Shown here: in pieces, positions 55,378-64,000 of the stretch
How positions within the stretch are numbered: the first letter of the stretch is position 1
Layout of the letters: each line of letters begins with the position of its first letter
Origin: Clostridiales bacterium
GTDB taxonomy: Bacteria > Bacillota > Clostridia > Lachnospirales > Lachnospiraceae
NCBI GenBank assembly: GCA_021204025.1
Contig: JAJQAC010000016.1
Span: 1-64,000, forward strand
Direction: 5' to 3'
Length of the DNA stretch: 64,000 nt
Position numbers and translations under genes: made by a program
Notes under the pieces: model-generated
Database searches by the model: none
Seen by the model: only the letters and a program-made list of their open reading frames with translations
What the model was told of the DNA's origin: nothing

Positions 55378-56973
55378 ATGGAATATAAAATATATATGAT
55401 ACAGAAAACAATACAGGAGTTAATTACTTACGCGCAGAGAGCAGGCCTGATCGAACCGGAGGACAGCATTGTGGTGAGAAACGGTCTGATGGAAACGCTG
55501 CATGTGGGGGAATGGCCGGATGAGTTGCCGCCGGAAGAGAAAATGACCGGGGAAGCAGAGATGCTATGGAAGGGACAGGTAAAAGGATCTGAGCATCCGG
55601 GTAAAACATCACAGGATAAAGCGAAAGCGGTTGATGAGATCCTGGAAGAACTGGTTATGTATGCCTGTGAAAACAAGGTAATTGAGGATACTACGGCATC
55701 CAGAGAAATTTTTGATACAAAGCTGATGGGGATTCTGACGCCGTTTCCAAGGGAAGTGATCCGCCGCTTTTATGAGTATTACACGGAGAGCCCGCAGAAA
55801 GCGACCGGTTGGTATTACGATTTTTGCAAAAAACTGAATTATGTGAGGGCGGGCAGAATTGCCAGAGATAAGAAATGGAAATATCCGGCCATGTGCGGGA
55901 CACTGGACATTACGATCAATCTTTCCAAGCCGGAGAAGGATCCGCGCGATATCGCCGCGATGGGGACGGCCGCGAGCGCCCGCTATCCGAAATGTCAGCT
56001 CTGCCCGGAAAATGCAGGCTTTGCCGGAAATAAAAATCACCCGTCCCGCTACAACCTGCGCCCCATCCCTGTTGAGATTCAGGGAGAACGGTGGCAGCTG
56101 CAATACTCGCCTTACGGCTATTATAACGAACACTGCATCCTTTTTAATGAAAGGCACACGCCGATGGTGATCGATGCCGCGGTGTTTGAGAAACTGTTTG
56201 ACGCGGTAGATCGCTTCCCGCATTATTTCTTTGGGTCCAACGCGGATCTGCCGATTGTGGGAGGTTCGATCTTAAGCCATGAGCATTTTCAGGGAGGCAG
56301 GTATACGTTTCCGATTGAAAACGCGCCGCTGGCGCAGACATTACTAATGCCGGATTTCCCGGAGGTTGAGGCGGGGATTGTTAAATGGTATCTGTCAGTG
56401 ATTCGTCTGTCCTGTGTCGACCGGGCAAAATTGTCGGCGGCGTGCGCCAGAGTCCTGACAAAGTGGCGGGAATACAGCGACGAGAGTGTGGGAATCCTGG
56501 CAGAGTCGGCAGGGAAGCCGCACAATACGGTCACGCCGATCGTGCGGAAAAAGAATGGGGTATATACCTGCGATCTCGTGCTGAGAAATAACCGCACGAC
56601 GAAGGAGCGACCTCTTGGCATTTTCCATCCAAACCCTTTGCTTCATCATATCAAAAAGGAAAATATCGGTCTGATCGAAGTCATGGGTCTCGCGATCCTG
56701 CCGTCGAGACTGGATCGGGAACTGGATGTTCTGCGAGACTATATGCTGACAGGGAAAGATATGCGGGATGATCCCCGGACAGCGGCACATGCGGAGTGGG
56801 CGGAGGAGATCCTGCGCCGCCGGATGGATTTCCGTGAAGAGAGTGCCGAAAGAATCCTCCAGGAAGAGGTCGGCGCGGTCTTTGAGCAGGTCTTAAGCGA
56901 CGCGGGAGTGTTTCAATGGAATAGCAGGGGTGGTGCAGAGGCGTTTCAGAGATTTGTGAAGACGCTGATGTGA
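55378..56973 (+). CDS. galT: UDP-glucose--hexose-1-phosphate uridylyltransferase (Firmicute type)
   Basis: CGTLDITINLSKPEKDPRDI, PVEIQGERWQLQYSPYGYYNEHCI, GGSILSHEHFQGGRY. Confidence 0.92.
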   Translation: MEYKIYMIQKTIQELITYAQRAGLIEPEDSIVVRNGLMETLHVGEWPDELPPEEKMTGEAEMLWKGQVKGSEHPGKTSQDKAKAVDEILEELVMYACENKVIEDTTASREIFDTKLMGILTPFPREVIRRFYEYYTESPQKATGWYYDFCKKLNYVRAGRIARDKKWKYPAMCGTLDITINLSKPEKDPRDIAAMGTAASARYPKCQLCPENAGFAGNKNHPSRYNLRPIPVEIQGERWQLQYSPYGYYNEHCILFNERHTPMVIDAAVFEKLFDAVDRFPHYFFGSNADLPIVGGSILSHEHFQGGRYTFPIENAPLAQTLLMPDFPEVEAGIVKWYLSVIRLSCVDRAKLSAACARVLTKWREYSDESVGILAESAGKPHNTVTPIVRKKNGVYTCDLVLRNNRTTKERPLGIFHPNPLLHHIKKENIGLIEVMGLAILPSRLDRELDVLRDYMLTGKDMRDDPRTAAHAEWAEEILRRRMDFREESAERILQEEVGAVFEQVLSDAGVFQWNSRGGAEAFQRFVKTLM

Positions 56974-57066
56974 TGAGTATTTGCTTTTAAAGGAAAAAGC
57001 CTTCCGGGCGGGATCGCACTGCGGCGGAGTGGAAATATGTCGCTAAAGCGACACGCTGCAGGCGGA

Positions 57067-57096
57067 GAATCCTGCTTTGCAGGATTCTTTTTCAAA
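57067..57096 (+). terminator. Intrinsic terminator
   Basis: AGAATCCTGC TTT GCAGGATTCTTTTTC. Confidence 0.8.
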
Positions 57097-57225
57097 AGAA
57101 AACATAGAGTATCCGGCGGAAAACAGATAGAAAAGCATAGAAGGGAATGATATAATAAAATAATATAATCAGTTCAGGTTATCGAATCATGGATGAAAGG
57201 TTGACATAGAAAGGTTATCAGGCGA

Positions 57226-57717
57226 ATGAATATAAAAATCAGAGAATACGATCGTGAAGATAGTAAGGATGCCATCGAAATATGGAATACCGTCGTCGAA
57301 GAGGGGGTTGCATTTCCGCAGGAGGATTGCCTGACGGAGGAGTCAGGAGATGAATTTTTCAGAGGCCAGACTTATACGGGAATTGCATATGATGAAGATA
57401 CTCAGGAGATTGTTGGGTTATATATCCTTCATCCAAATAATGTAGGGCGGTGTGGACATATCTGCAATGCAAGCTATGCCGTAAAGAAGGGACTCCGGGG
57501 ACGGCATATCGGAGAACAACTGGTTCTGGATTGTAAGAAACAGGCGCACAAATATGGGTACCGGATCTTACAGTTTAATGCGGTTGTAAGAACGAATCAT
57601 TCAGCACTACACCTGTATGAAAAATTAGGATTTCATCAGTTGGGGGTGATTCCGCGGGGATTTCGAATGAAGGATGGGCATTATGAAGATATTATACCTC
57701 ATTATTGTGAGGTATAA
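57226..57717 (+). CDS. GNAT family N-acetyltransferase
   Basis: ASYAVKKGLRGRHIGEQLVLDCKKQAHKYGYRILQFNAVVRTNHSALHLYEKLGF. Confidence 0.85.
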   Translation: MNIKIREYDREDSKDAIEIWNTVVEEGVAFPQEDCLTEESGDEFFRGQTYTGIAYDEDTQEIVGLYILHPNNVGRCGHICNASYAVKKGLRGRHIGEQLVLDCKKQAHKYGYRILQFNAVVRTNHSALHLYEKLGFHQLGVIPRGFRMKDGHYEDIIPHYCEV

Positions 57718-57842
57718 TTGAGAGACAGATTGTGGTTTCTGAAACAGGTGAAAAGGTTTTGATTTATAACCGTTCGCTTTTCATAGATTTTCATGTTATA
57801 ATTCCCAGAGGAGAAGTTATTCGATACACAAAGGGGTGTTAT

Positions 57843-58712
57843 ATGGAAACTGCTTATCTGAAAGAATTTATCGCACTGTCAGAGACGGGGAATTATCTGC
57901 AGGCAGCGGATGAATTGTATATCTCGCAGTCGTCACTGTCGAAGCATATCAAGGCGCTCGAGATCGAACTCGGCATCCCGCTCTTTGACCGGACGTCACG
58001 AAAAGTAGAATTGACGGACTACGGGACGGCGTTCCTGAACTGTGCGAAACAGATTGTTGATGTTGAGTATGGCTTTCTGCGCGAAGTTGCGAACCGTCAG
58101 GATGAGAAGCGTCAGACACTGCGCATCGGTTCGATCCCGCTGATGGCGGCATACCGGATCACAGATATTATCATGAAGTTCCAGCGGGAAAATGAGCACT
58201 GCACGATCAATCTGTTTGAGGAGGAGTCCTGCAATTTAAAGGAAATGCTGCGAAAGAATAAATGTGATCTGGCTTTTATCCGTGAGGAGGGAGACGTGGA
58301 ATCTGAGTTCGCGAAATTTCCGTTTACTTCGGATCATATGGTGGCAATTTTGCCCTGTACTCATCCGCTGGCGGACGCGGAGAGTGTCCGGCTGGAGCAG
58401 CTGCGGGATGAAAATTTCCTCTTTCTGCAGCCGGATTCGCTGCTGTATGGGTTGTGTACGAGCGAATGTCAGAAAGCAGGATTTACGCCGAATATCGCTT
58501 ACACCGGAAAACGGGCGGAGAATATCCTTGATCTGGTGGAAAAAGGAATGGGCGTTTCACTTTTGATGGAAAAGCCGATTATCTCGATTGCGTCTTCGAA
58601 GCTGTCGATTGTGGATGTGGAACCGATGATCTCGACGAATATCTATATTTGTTATAAGAAGAACATACCGTTACCAACGGCGGCTAAGAAATTTATGCTG
58701 GCGGCACTGTAA
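57843..58712 (+). CDS. LysR family transcriptional regulator
   Basis: YLKEFIALSETGNYLQAADELYISQSSLSKHIKALEIELGIPLFDRTSRKVELT. Confidence 0.9.
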   Translation: METAYLKEFIALSETGNYLQAADELYISQSSLSKHIKALEIELGIPLFDRTSRKVELTDYGTAFLNCAKQIVDVEYGFLREVANRQDEKRQTLRIGSIPLMAAYRITDIIMKFQRENEHCTINLFEEESCNLKEMLRKNKCDLAFIREEGDVESEFAKFPFTSDHMVAILPCTHPLADAESVRLEQLRDENFLFLQPDSLLYGLCTSECQKAGFTPNIAYTGKRAENILDLVEKGMGVSLLMEKPIISIASSKLSIVDVEPMISTNIYICYKKNIPLPTAAKKFMLAAL

Positions 58713-58735
58713 GAAGGGTGAGAGATTGAAAAACG

Positions 58736-58772
58736 ACGCGGGAGGAACCATCCGAAGATATTTCCTCCCGCG
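58736..58772. terminator. Bidirectional terminator-like hairpin
   Basis: GACGCGGGAGGAA/TTCCTCCCGCGTC between convergent genes. Confidence 0.75.
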
Positions 58773-58811
58773 TCATAAGTTTAGGACAAATACCAGCCTA
58801 TGGGGATAGGC

Positions 58812-60779
58812 TTAGAGAGACATATCAATCTGTAATCCGTTCGCGTCTTTCTTGCCGCCGAACATCAGACCGCAGATCAGGGCAAGTACAAAACTTGCTA
58901 CCATGGCGATCAGCAGAGCGATGAAGCCGAAGTCAATGCCTTCCGGATTGATGTAGCAGGGCAGACCCAGGATGCCGGACGCGCCGAAGGAGTACAGTTT
59001 GGAGCCACAGAACCCCGCGATCATGGAACCAATACCTGCGGAGAGGAAGGTTCCGTACATCAGCATTCTTCTCGGGAAGAGAACCGCGTACAGTGTCGGC
59101 TCGTTGACACCGAAGAAGGAGGAGATGGCAGCCGGGATAATCATGCTGCGTTCTTCTGCGTCTTTGGTGCGGAGGAGTACGCCGATGCAGGCACCCACGC
59201 TGGCGATTGCACCGGTAAAGAACAGCGGATGGATGATATCATATCCATAGGTGGCTATATTTATGTTGCACATGACGATAACCGGCATATGTAAGCCGCA
59301 CATAACCAGTAGGGACCAGAAAGTACCGATCACCAGGCCGGCGATGCCTGCGTTGAGGTTGACGATAAAGGACATGAAGCCGGTCAGGAAGCCCTGGAGC
59401 AGCATCGCGATCGGGCCAATGATCAGCAGACCGAGGGGCGCAGTGATCAGGAGCGTCAAAAATGGTGTGAAGAAGGAGCGGAGCATTGCGGGCAGGCTCT
59501 TAGTGAAGAACTTGACCAGCAGTGACGCTACCCACACGATCACAATGATCGGGATGACGGAACTGGTATAGCCAACCGCCGGGAAGATCACAGGGAGTCC
59601 CATAAAGGTGGTATATACGGTGGATTCAAAAGCTGTTCCGGTAAATACGGTGTACAGTGGTTCGCCGCCGGTGACGGCAACGATCGTCGGATATACAAGC
59701 ACGCCGCCGAGTACGATACCGTAGACGTCTTTAATGCCAAATTTCTTTGCCGCTGACCAGCCGATCGCGATCGGGAAGAAATAGAAGAGAGCGTCGCCCA
59801 TCGCAGAGAGGATCATGTAGGTTCCGCTGCCGGTGTCCACGACTCCCATAACTGTCGTCAGCAACACGAGGAGGGCTTTTAACATACCGCCGGCCATCAG
59901 CATGCTCAGCAGGGGCTGGAAGATACCGGTCATCAGGACGAGGAATTTACTTATCGGATTCAGGTTTTCCTCCGTTGTCTCGGTCTGTGTGGCGCCGGCC
60001 GCTTCGGTTGCGGAGAAACCGCCGATCTCCATGAGGTCCTTGTAAACTTCGTCAACATGCGGACCGATCACAACCTGATACTGGCCGCCGGTCTGGATGA
60101 CCTGGATGACGCCTTTCGTGTTGGAAAGCACCTGGGTATTCGCCTTGCTCTCATCCTGAAGTTTAAAACGAAGGCGGGTGACACAGTGAGTAACACTGAT
60201 TACATTGGATTTGCCGCCGACATTCTCGATCACAGTTTCACAGAGCTTCTGATATTTCAGACCGCCCGCGGATGTGGTGTCTGCTGCAAGGGCCTGTTCT
60301 CCGGCGGCTTCGGTATTTGCCTGATACTCGATCACAGTGGACTGGCCGCGTTTCACAGTTGTGCCGATACCTGTCAGTTTCAGGTTATATTCGGCGCCGT
60401 TGGTCAGTATCAGCGGAGTAATCAGATTGATGTTTTTCTGTTTCATAAATGCACGGTCAATGCGGATCAGCGCGGCGCCGGTCTTTACCTGTTGTCCCAT
60501 CTTTACGAGGACCTCCAGTCCCTTGCCGCCCAGATTGACTGTGTCCAGGCCGACATGAAGCAGCAGTTCAAGTCCGCCTTTGGAGCGGATCGCCACCGCG
60601 TGGTTCGTCTCCGCGACCAGGATGATCTCACCGTCGCAGGGAGCATATACGGTATCCCCTTCATAGGAAAACGCTACACCGTCTCCCAGAACCTTTGCCG
60701 AGAACGTGTCGTCCGGCACCTGCGCCAGGTCGATGCATTTGCCGTCGACCGGAGCGACTAATTTGAATTTTTCAGCCAT
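58812..60779 (-). CDS. PTS beta-glucoside/sugar transporter EIIBCA
   Basis: EIIA-type LLLHVGLDTVNLGGKG at N-terminus; EIIB-type VTHCVTRLRFKLQDE; EIIC membrane domain. Order A-B-C. Confidence 0.9.
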   Translation of the reverse strand: MAEKFKLVAPVDGKCIDLAQVPDDTFSAKVLGDGVAFSYEGDTVYAPCDGEIILVAETNHAVAIRSKGGLELLLHVGLDTVNLGGKGLEVLVKMGQQVKTGAALIRIDRAFMKQKNINLITPLILTNGAEYNLKLTGIGTTVKRGQSTVIEYQANTEAAGEQALAADTTSAGGLKYQKLCETVIENVGGKSNVISVTHCVTRLRFKLQDESKANTQVLSNTKGVIQVIQTGGQYQVVIGPHVDEVYKDLMEIGGFSATEAAGATQTETTEENLNPISKFLVLMTGIFQPLLSMLMAGGMLKALLVLLTTVMGVVDTGSGTYMILSAMGDALFYFFPIAIGWSAAKKFGIKDVYGIVLGGVLVYPTIVAVTGGEPLYTVFTGTAFESTVYTTFMGLPVIFPAVGYTSSVIPIIVIVWVASLLVKFFTKSLPAMLRSFFTPFLTLLITAPLGLLIIGPIAMLLQGFLTGFMSFIVNLNAGIAGLVIGTFWSLLVMCGLHMPVIVMCNINIATYGYDIIHPLFFTGAIASVGACIGVLLRTKDAEERSMIIPAAISSFFGVNEPTLYAVLFPRRMLMYGTFLSAGIGSMIAGFCGSKLYSFGASGILGLPCYINPEGIDFGFIALLIAMVASFVLALICGLMFGGKKDANGLQIDMSL

Positions 60780-60824
60780 TTTTTCTTCTCCTTTTGTTTA
60801 TGTGTCGCAGTGAGTACAGGAATG

Positions 60825-61925
60825 TCAGTCGATGCTGTGCGATACCTGTATCAATTTTTCTATCAGTTTCTCCGGCTCGCCTTTTGGGATCGGACTGTTT
60901 TCTGTCTCAAAGGACAGACCGTATTCCGTTGCCGGAAGGAAATATTCATAGTATCCGTTGGTATATCCGCTGATGATGGCCTGCACTGGACATTCCTTTT
61001 TGATCTGAATGCCAAATGCGGAGCCGAGTTCACCGGGAAACGCGAAAAGCTGTAACCCGCCAAGGCTGAAGACCCAGGCTTTTGCGTCAAGGTGAAATTC
61101 CTTTGTGTGGATAGTGTGGAACAGGGTCTGGACGGCGATGTGATCTAATGTGACCTCCTGTGTCACATCGATAGCGGAGATTTCCGCAGCCATGCCGGCG
61201 GATACCCGCTCCAGCTCCGCGAAATCTTTGCCCTGTCGTTCGTTGCGGTTGCTGCAGTCGCCGGCCGTGCCAACGATCATAGCCGGATAGAACCCCATTG
61301 ACGCTTTCAGTTTGCGGCAGACATTGCCTGCCCATTCTCCGGTCATCCAGGTGTTGTCTCCGCTGATCACGGTGGAGTGGACTGCCCAGTTGACCAGCCC
61401 GGCAAAGGCATTTCCCTTTTCATCAAAGAATTTTACAACAATAACTTCATTGTCTGCTTTCTCACCGGGGTGATTGCGGTTGCCGTAGTAGCCGAGGATT
61501 TCTTTTTTGCCAAGTTTCGCGGTAGCCGGGCGGAGATTTGCGAGACATTCCTCGTAGCTTTGACAGATCGTATCGATCAGAAAATCATAATAATCCTGGT
61601 CAAATTTGCCGGTGTACCATCCCTTATGATAAGAAACGACGGAGGAATGATCGTGAGTGGCCGCCAGCAGCAGACAGTCACGTTCGAGTCCGTATTTCTC
61701 CAGCATCAGAGTCTTGACGTCCTCAGCCATGGATTCCTCAAATTCGAGGTAGTCCGCGGAGAACAGAAAGACTTGTTTTCCGTCCTGTTCAAACAACAGG
61801 GAATTACAGAAAATATCGTCGTGAATTCCGCTCGACGGTTCCATGCGGTTGGGACTGCGGAACCCGATCAGGTAGAATTCTTTTTTCTGTGGCGAGAGAC
61901 AGTGTCTCGCACATCCTACATTCAT
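60825..61925 (-). CDS. Neutral/alkaline ceramidase-like hydrolase (no signal peptide)
   Basis: GIHDDIFCNSLLFEQDGKQVFLFSADYLEFEE, LAATHDHSSVVSYH, GTAGDCSNRN. Confidence 0.65.
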   Translation of the reverse strand: MNVGCARHCLSPQKKEFYLIGFRSPNRMEPSSGIHDDIFCNSLLFEQDGKQVFLFSADYLEFEESMAEDVKTLMLEKYGLERDCLLLAATHDHSSVVSYHKGWYTGKFDQDYYDFLIDTICQSYEECLANLRPATAKLGKKEILGYYGNRNHPGEKADNEVIVVKFFDEKGNAFAGLVNWAVHSTVISGDNTWMTGEWAGNVCRKLKASMGFYPAMIVGTAGDCSNRNERQGKDFAELERVSAGMAAEISAIDVTQEVTLDHIAVQTLFHTIHTKEFHLDAKAWVFSLGGLQLFAFPGELGSAFGIQIKKECPVQAIISGYTNGYYEYFLPATEYGLSFETENSPIPKGEPEKLIEKLIQVSHSID

Positions 61926-63196
61926 CGTGCTTCCTCCTTCTGTATTGATTTGAGCGTGCCGAGGATCCGGTCGGCCAGGAGCTCGGCTGATCCCTGCGCG
62001 AATTTTGAGTTCATTGCTTCATAGGTAATGCGGTCGTAAGCGGTTTGCTCTGGCATATATTTATCGCCGCCGTTGACCATCGTGACAATCATTGTGAGCA
62101 GATAAGGCGAATCCTTTTTGATATCGATGGCCGTTGTGCTCGAGAGCTCAGGAGCAAGACCAATCAATGCGATGTGTCCCATTGTGAAGATGGAAAACGT
62201 TATCTCATGTTCCTGATCTGACTCGAACCGGTAGGACCGGGTGGGATGGATATCCTTTAAATTCGGAGCGATCTTTTGTCCCGGACAGGTTACGGATCCG
62301 CAATAAAGGGAAGCGGGGACAGGTTCAAAACTCTGGGTCGCCCGTTCCATCGCCTGCACAGTTTGCGCGCCGAGCTTCTTTCCCAGCGCATTCACGAGAG
62401 AGAAGCCTTCGTCGCCGATGTCATTTCTCTCAAAGGAGCCGTCCCGCAGAGGGATATTGTGGTCTGCTTTGAAGAGCGGGGCCTGATCCCCGGCGGCGCC
62501 CAGCAGGAACAATGCGACAAAAGACTCCCCGTACTGTGATTCGATAAAGCGGCTGGCGGCGCCGACGAGATCTCCGGTTACTTTCCCATATCCGTCAGTG
62601 CCTTTCGAGTGATCCATGATCGAGGACTGGACATCGTAGCTGTAGATGACTGCCTTCGGCTGTCCGTCCGTGCTGTCAAAGCGGATGAAGGGAACGGTTT
62701 TATCTGACTCTCCAAGATCATCCGCGCCCAGCCACCAGCCGTTTATGGTATACATGTCACGATTGACATTGACCTGGCAGAACGCGTGGCCAAAGGTAAG
62801 TTTTACCGGCTCCATACTGGCTTTTGCCTGTCTGATTGCGTCGATCATGGCGTTACTCATCGAGTCAAAGAGAATCTGATTCTTGTGAGCGATCTCGCCG
62901 CCTTCTCTTGTCAGCGCTTCTTCGGAACGCAGGTGCGGAGCGGAAAAGGTATGACTGACACAGAGCCAGATGTGGTCCTGCGGGATACCGGCGGCTTTGG
63001 CGGCCTCCGAGCGGAACCGGTCAATTGCGTAGGATCTCAGCGAGGTGACATCAAAAGATACGATCAGGAAGGAGATCCCCGACTGTAATAGGATTGCCCG
63101 TGCGTACAGATCGTCGTGAACACCGTTATAGGTTTCAATGGGAAATAATATTTCCGGGAGTTCGATTTTCGTTTTCCCGGCACCCAATAGCAGCAT
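61922..63196 (-). CDS. Neutral/alkaline ceramidase-like protein (second paralogue)
   Basis: LLGAGKTKIELP, GVHDDLYARAILLQSG, LCVSHTFSAPHL, LLGAAGDQAPLF; start at MLLLGAGK. Confidence 0.65.
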   Translation of the reverse strand: MLLLGAGKTKIELPEILFPIETYNGVHDDLYARAILLQSGISFLIVSFDVTSLRSYAIDRFRSEAAKAAGIPQDHIWLCVSHTFSAPHLRSEEALTREGGEIAHKNQILFDSMSNAMIDAIRQAKASMEPVKLTFGHAFCQVNVNRDMYTINGWWLGADDLGESDKTVPFIRFDSTDGQPKAVIYSYDVQSSIMDHSKGTDGYGKVTGDLVGAASRFIESQYGESFVALFLLGAAGDQAPLFKADHNIPLRDGSFERNDIGDEGFSLVNALGKKLGAQTVQAMERATQSFEPVPASLYCGSVTCPGQKIAPNLKDIHPTRSYRFESDQEHEITFSIFTMGHIALIGLAPELSSTTAIDIKKDSPYLLTMIVTMVNGGDKYMPEQTAYDRITYEAMNSKFAQGSAELLADRILGTLKSIQKEEAR

Positions 63197-63212
63197 GGCG
63201 GTTCCCCCTCTC

Positions 63213-64000
63213 TTACTGAATTCCATAAAGTCTGATCGCGTTTTGGGCAAGAATCTGATCCTTTTCTTCGTCTGTGATATTCAGCGCCTGTACAAAAGCC
63301 GGTCCGTCGAGCAGCCATTCGCGTCTGACCGGATAAGAGGTACCGAAGATGATGTGATCGGCGCCGAGTACTTTAACGGCACATTCGAGCGGTTCCTTAC
63401 CCCAAGGCTGTGCGTGAGACATTTCAAAATAGATATGCTGGCGGAAGAGCTCTTTTAAGTTGGTCTGGCCGACTTCAAAACGCTGCACCTGGTCTTTGGC
63501 TTTTGACTGCTGCGGAAAGAGCATGTTGGCAATCGCAAAAAATCCGCCGCCCAGCATCGAGTGGACAAATGTCAGGTTCGGATACTTTTCAAAGAATCCG
63601 CTGAAGATTTCACGTCCGATTGCGGTCCCCTGGTCGACACAGCGCCCGTAGGAGCGACGCAGGTTGTTGTAATCATAGAGGGAAGCATATTGAACCGGCA
63701 CCGGTGTATGGTGGATGTAGACGGTGGTTTTCCGTTCGTTCAGCTTTGCAAAAAATCCGGCAAACTGCTCATCATCCAGATAGTAATTTCCGTAATGAGC
63801 GCAGAGCTGAACGGCGTTCATCTCCAGTTCATTGCGGCAGCGGTCAATCTCGTCGAAGCATTCTCTGCTGTCTGTCGGAGGTATCACCATCACCGGGATC
63901 AGCCGGCCATTGCTCTGCTTCCGATAATCAGCCATGCCGTCATTGAAGATCCGGCACATTCGCAGGGACATCCACTCGTGGCAGCCCGGAAGTTTTAGTA
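63213..64000 (-). CDS. Amidohydrolase family (Amidohydro_2) protein, 5' end beyond window
   Basis: Frame stays open to the window edge (...LKLPGCHEWMSLRMCRIFNDG); NLTFVHSMLGGGFFA, VLGADHIIFGTSYPVRREW. Confidence 0.8.
   Translation of the reverse strand, partial: LKLPGCHEWMSLRMCRIFNDGMADYRKQSNGRLIPVMVIPPTDSRECFDEIDRCRNELEMNAVQLCAHYGNYYLDDEQFAGFFAKLNERKTTVYIHHTPVPVQYASLYDYNNLRRSYGRCVDQGTAIGREIFSGFFEKYPNLTFVHSMLGGGFFAIANMLFPQQSKAKDQVQRFEVGQTNLKELFRQHIYFEMSHAQPWGKEPLECAVKVLGADHIIFGTSYPVRREWLLDGPAFVQALNITDEEKDQILAQNAIRLYGIQ

Noticed and set aside
60057-60761. 234-aa plus-strand ORF
   Set aside because: Antisense to the PTS EIIA/EIIB domains; no own RBS or family resemblance.

Overview
A 64 kb chromosomal window from an endospore-forming, Lachnospiraceae-like Firmicute (SpoVT, GerA/SpoVAF and CwlD homologues; about 50% GC by eye). 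No rRNA, tRNA, CRISPR array or intact transposase was recognised.

Main blocks:
- 0-21 kb: housekeeping genes (mecA, GH18, metallophosphoesterase, cwlD, tsaC/ywlC, dCMP deaminase, Lrp + aminotransferase, trmL, spoVAF-like, plsC, pheA, ppx, ppk1).
- 21-27.7 kb: MATE exporter, heterodimeric ABC exporter, iadA.
- 28.5-42.1 kb: a cobalt/corrinoid acquisition island bounded by two cobalamin riboswitches. One is on + before a five-gene Nik/Opp-type ABC transporter. The other is on - before a NEAT-like surface protein, a BtuF/FhuD-type lipoprotein and a lipoprotein CbiK fused to a C-terminal NEAT-like domain. A FecCD permease and an ABC ATPase with an unexplained C-terminal domain lie between them.
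- 42.1-47.5 kb: accessory segment with hairpins, two DUF4143-type AAA ATPases and an Rpn-type nuclease.
- 47.6-57 kb: alpha-galactoside operon (AraC regulator, ABC importer, GH36, galK, galT).
- 57-64 kb: GNAT, LysR, and a PTS EIIBCA operon with two ceramidase-like proteins and an amidohydrolase cut by the window end.

Most interesting signals: the B12-riboswitch island with its surface-anchored CbiK-NEAT-like protein; a candidate small RNA with palindromic operators at 11.46-11.62 kb; a covarying 16-bp hairpin repeat at 11.64 and 33.45 kb; and a pair of homologous structured elements flanking cbiK. All assignments come from reading the sequence; no searches were run.
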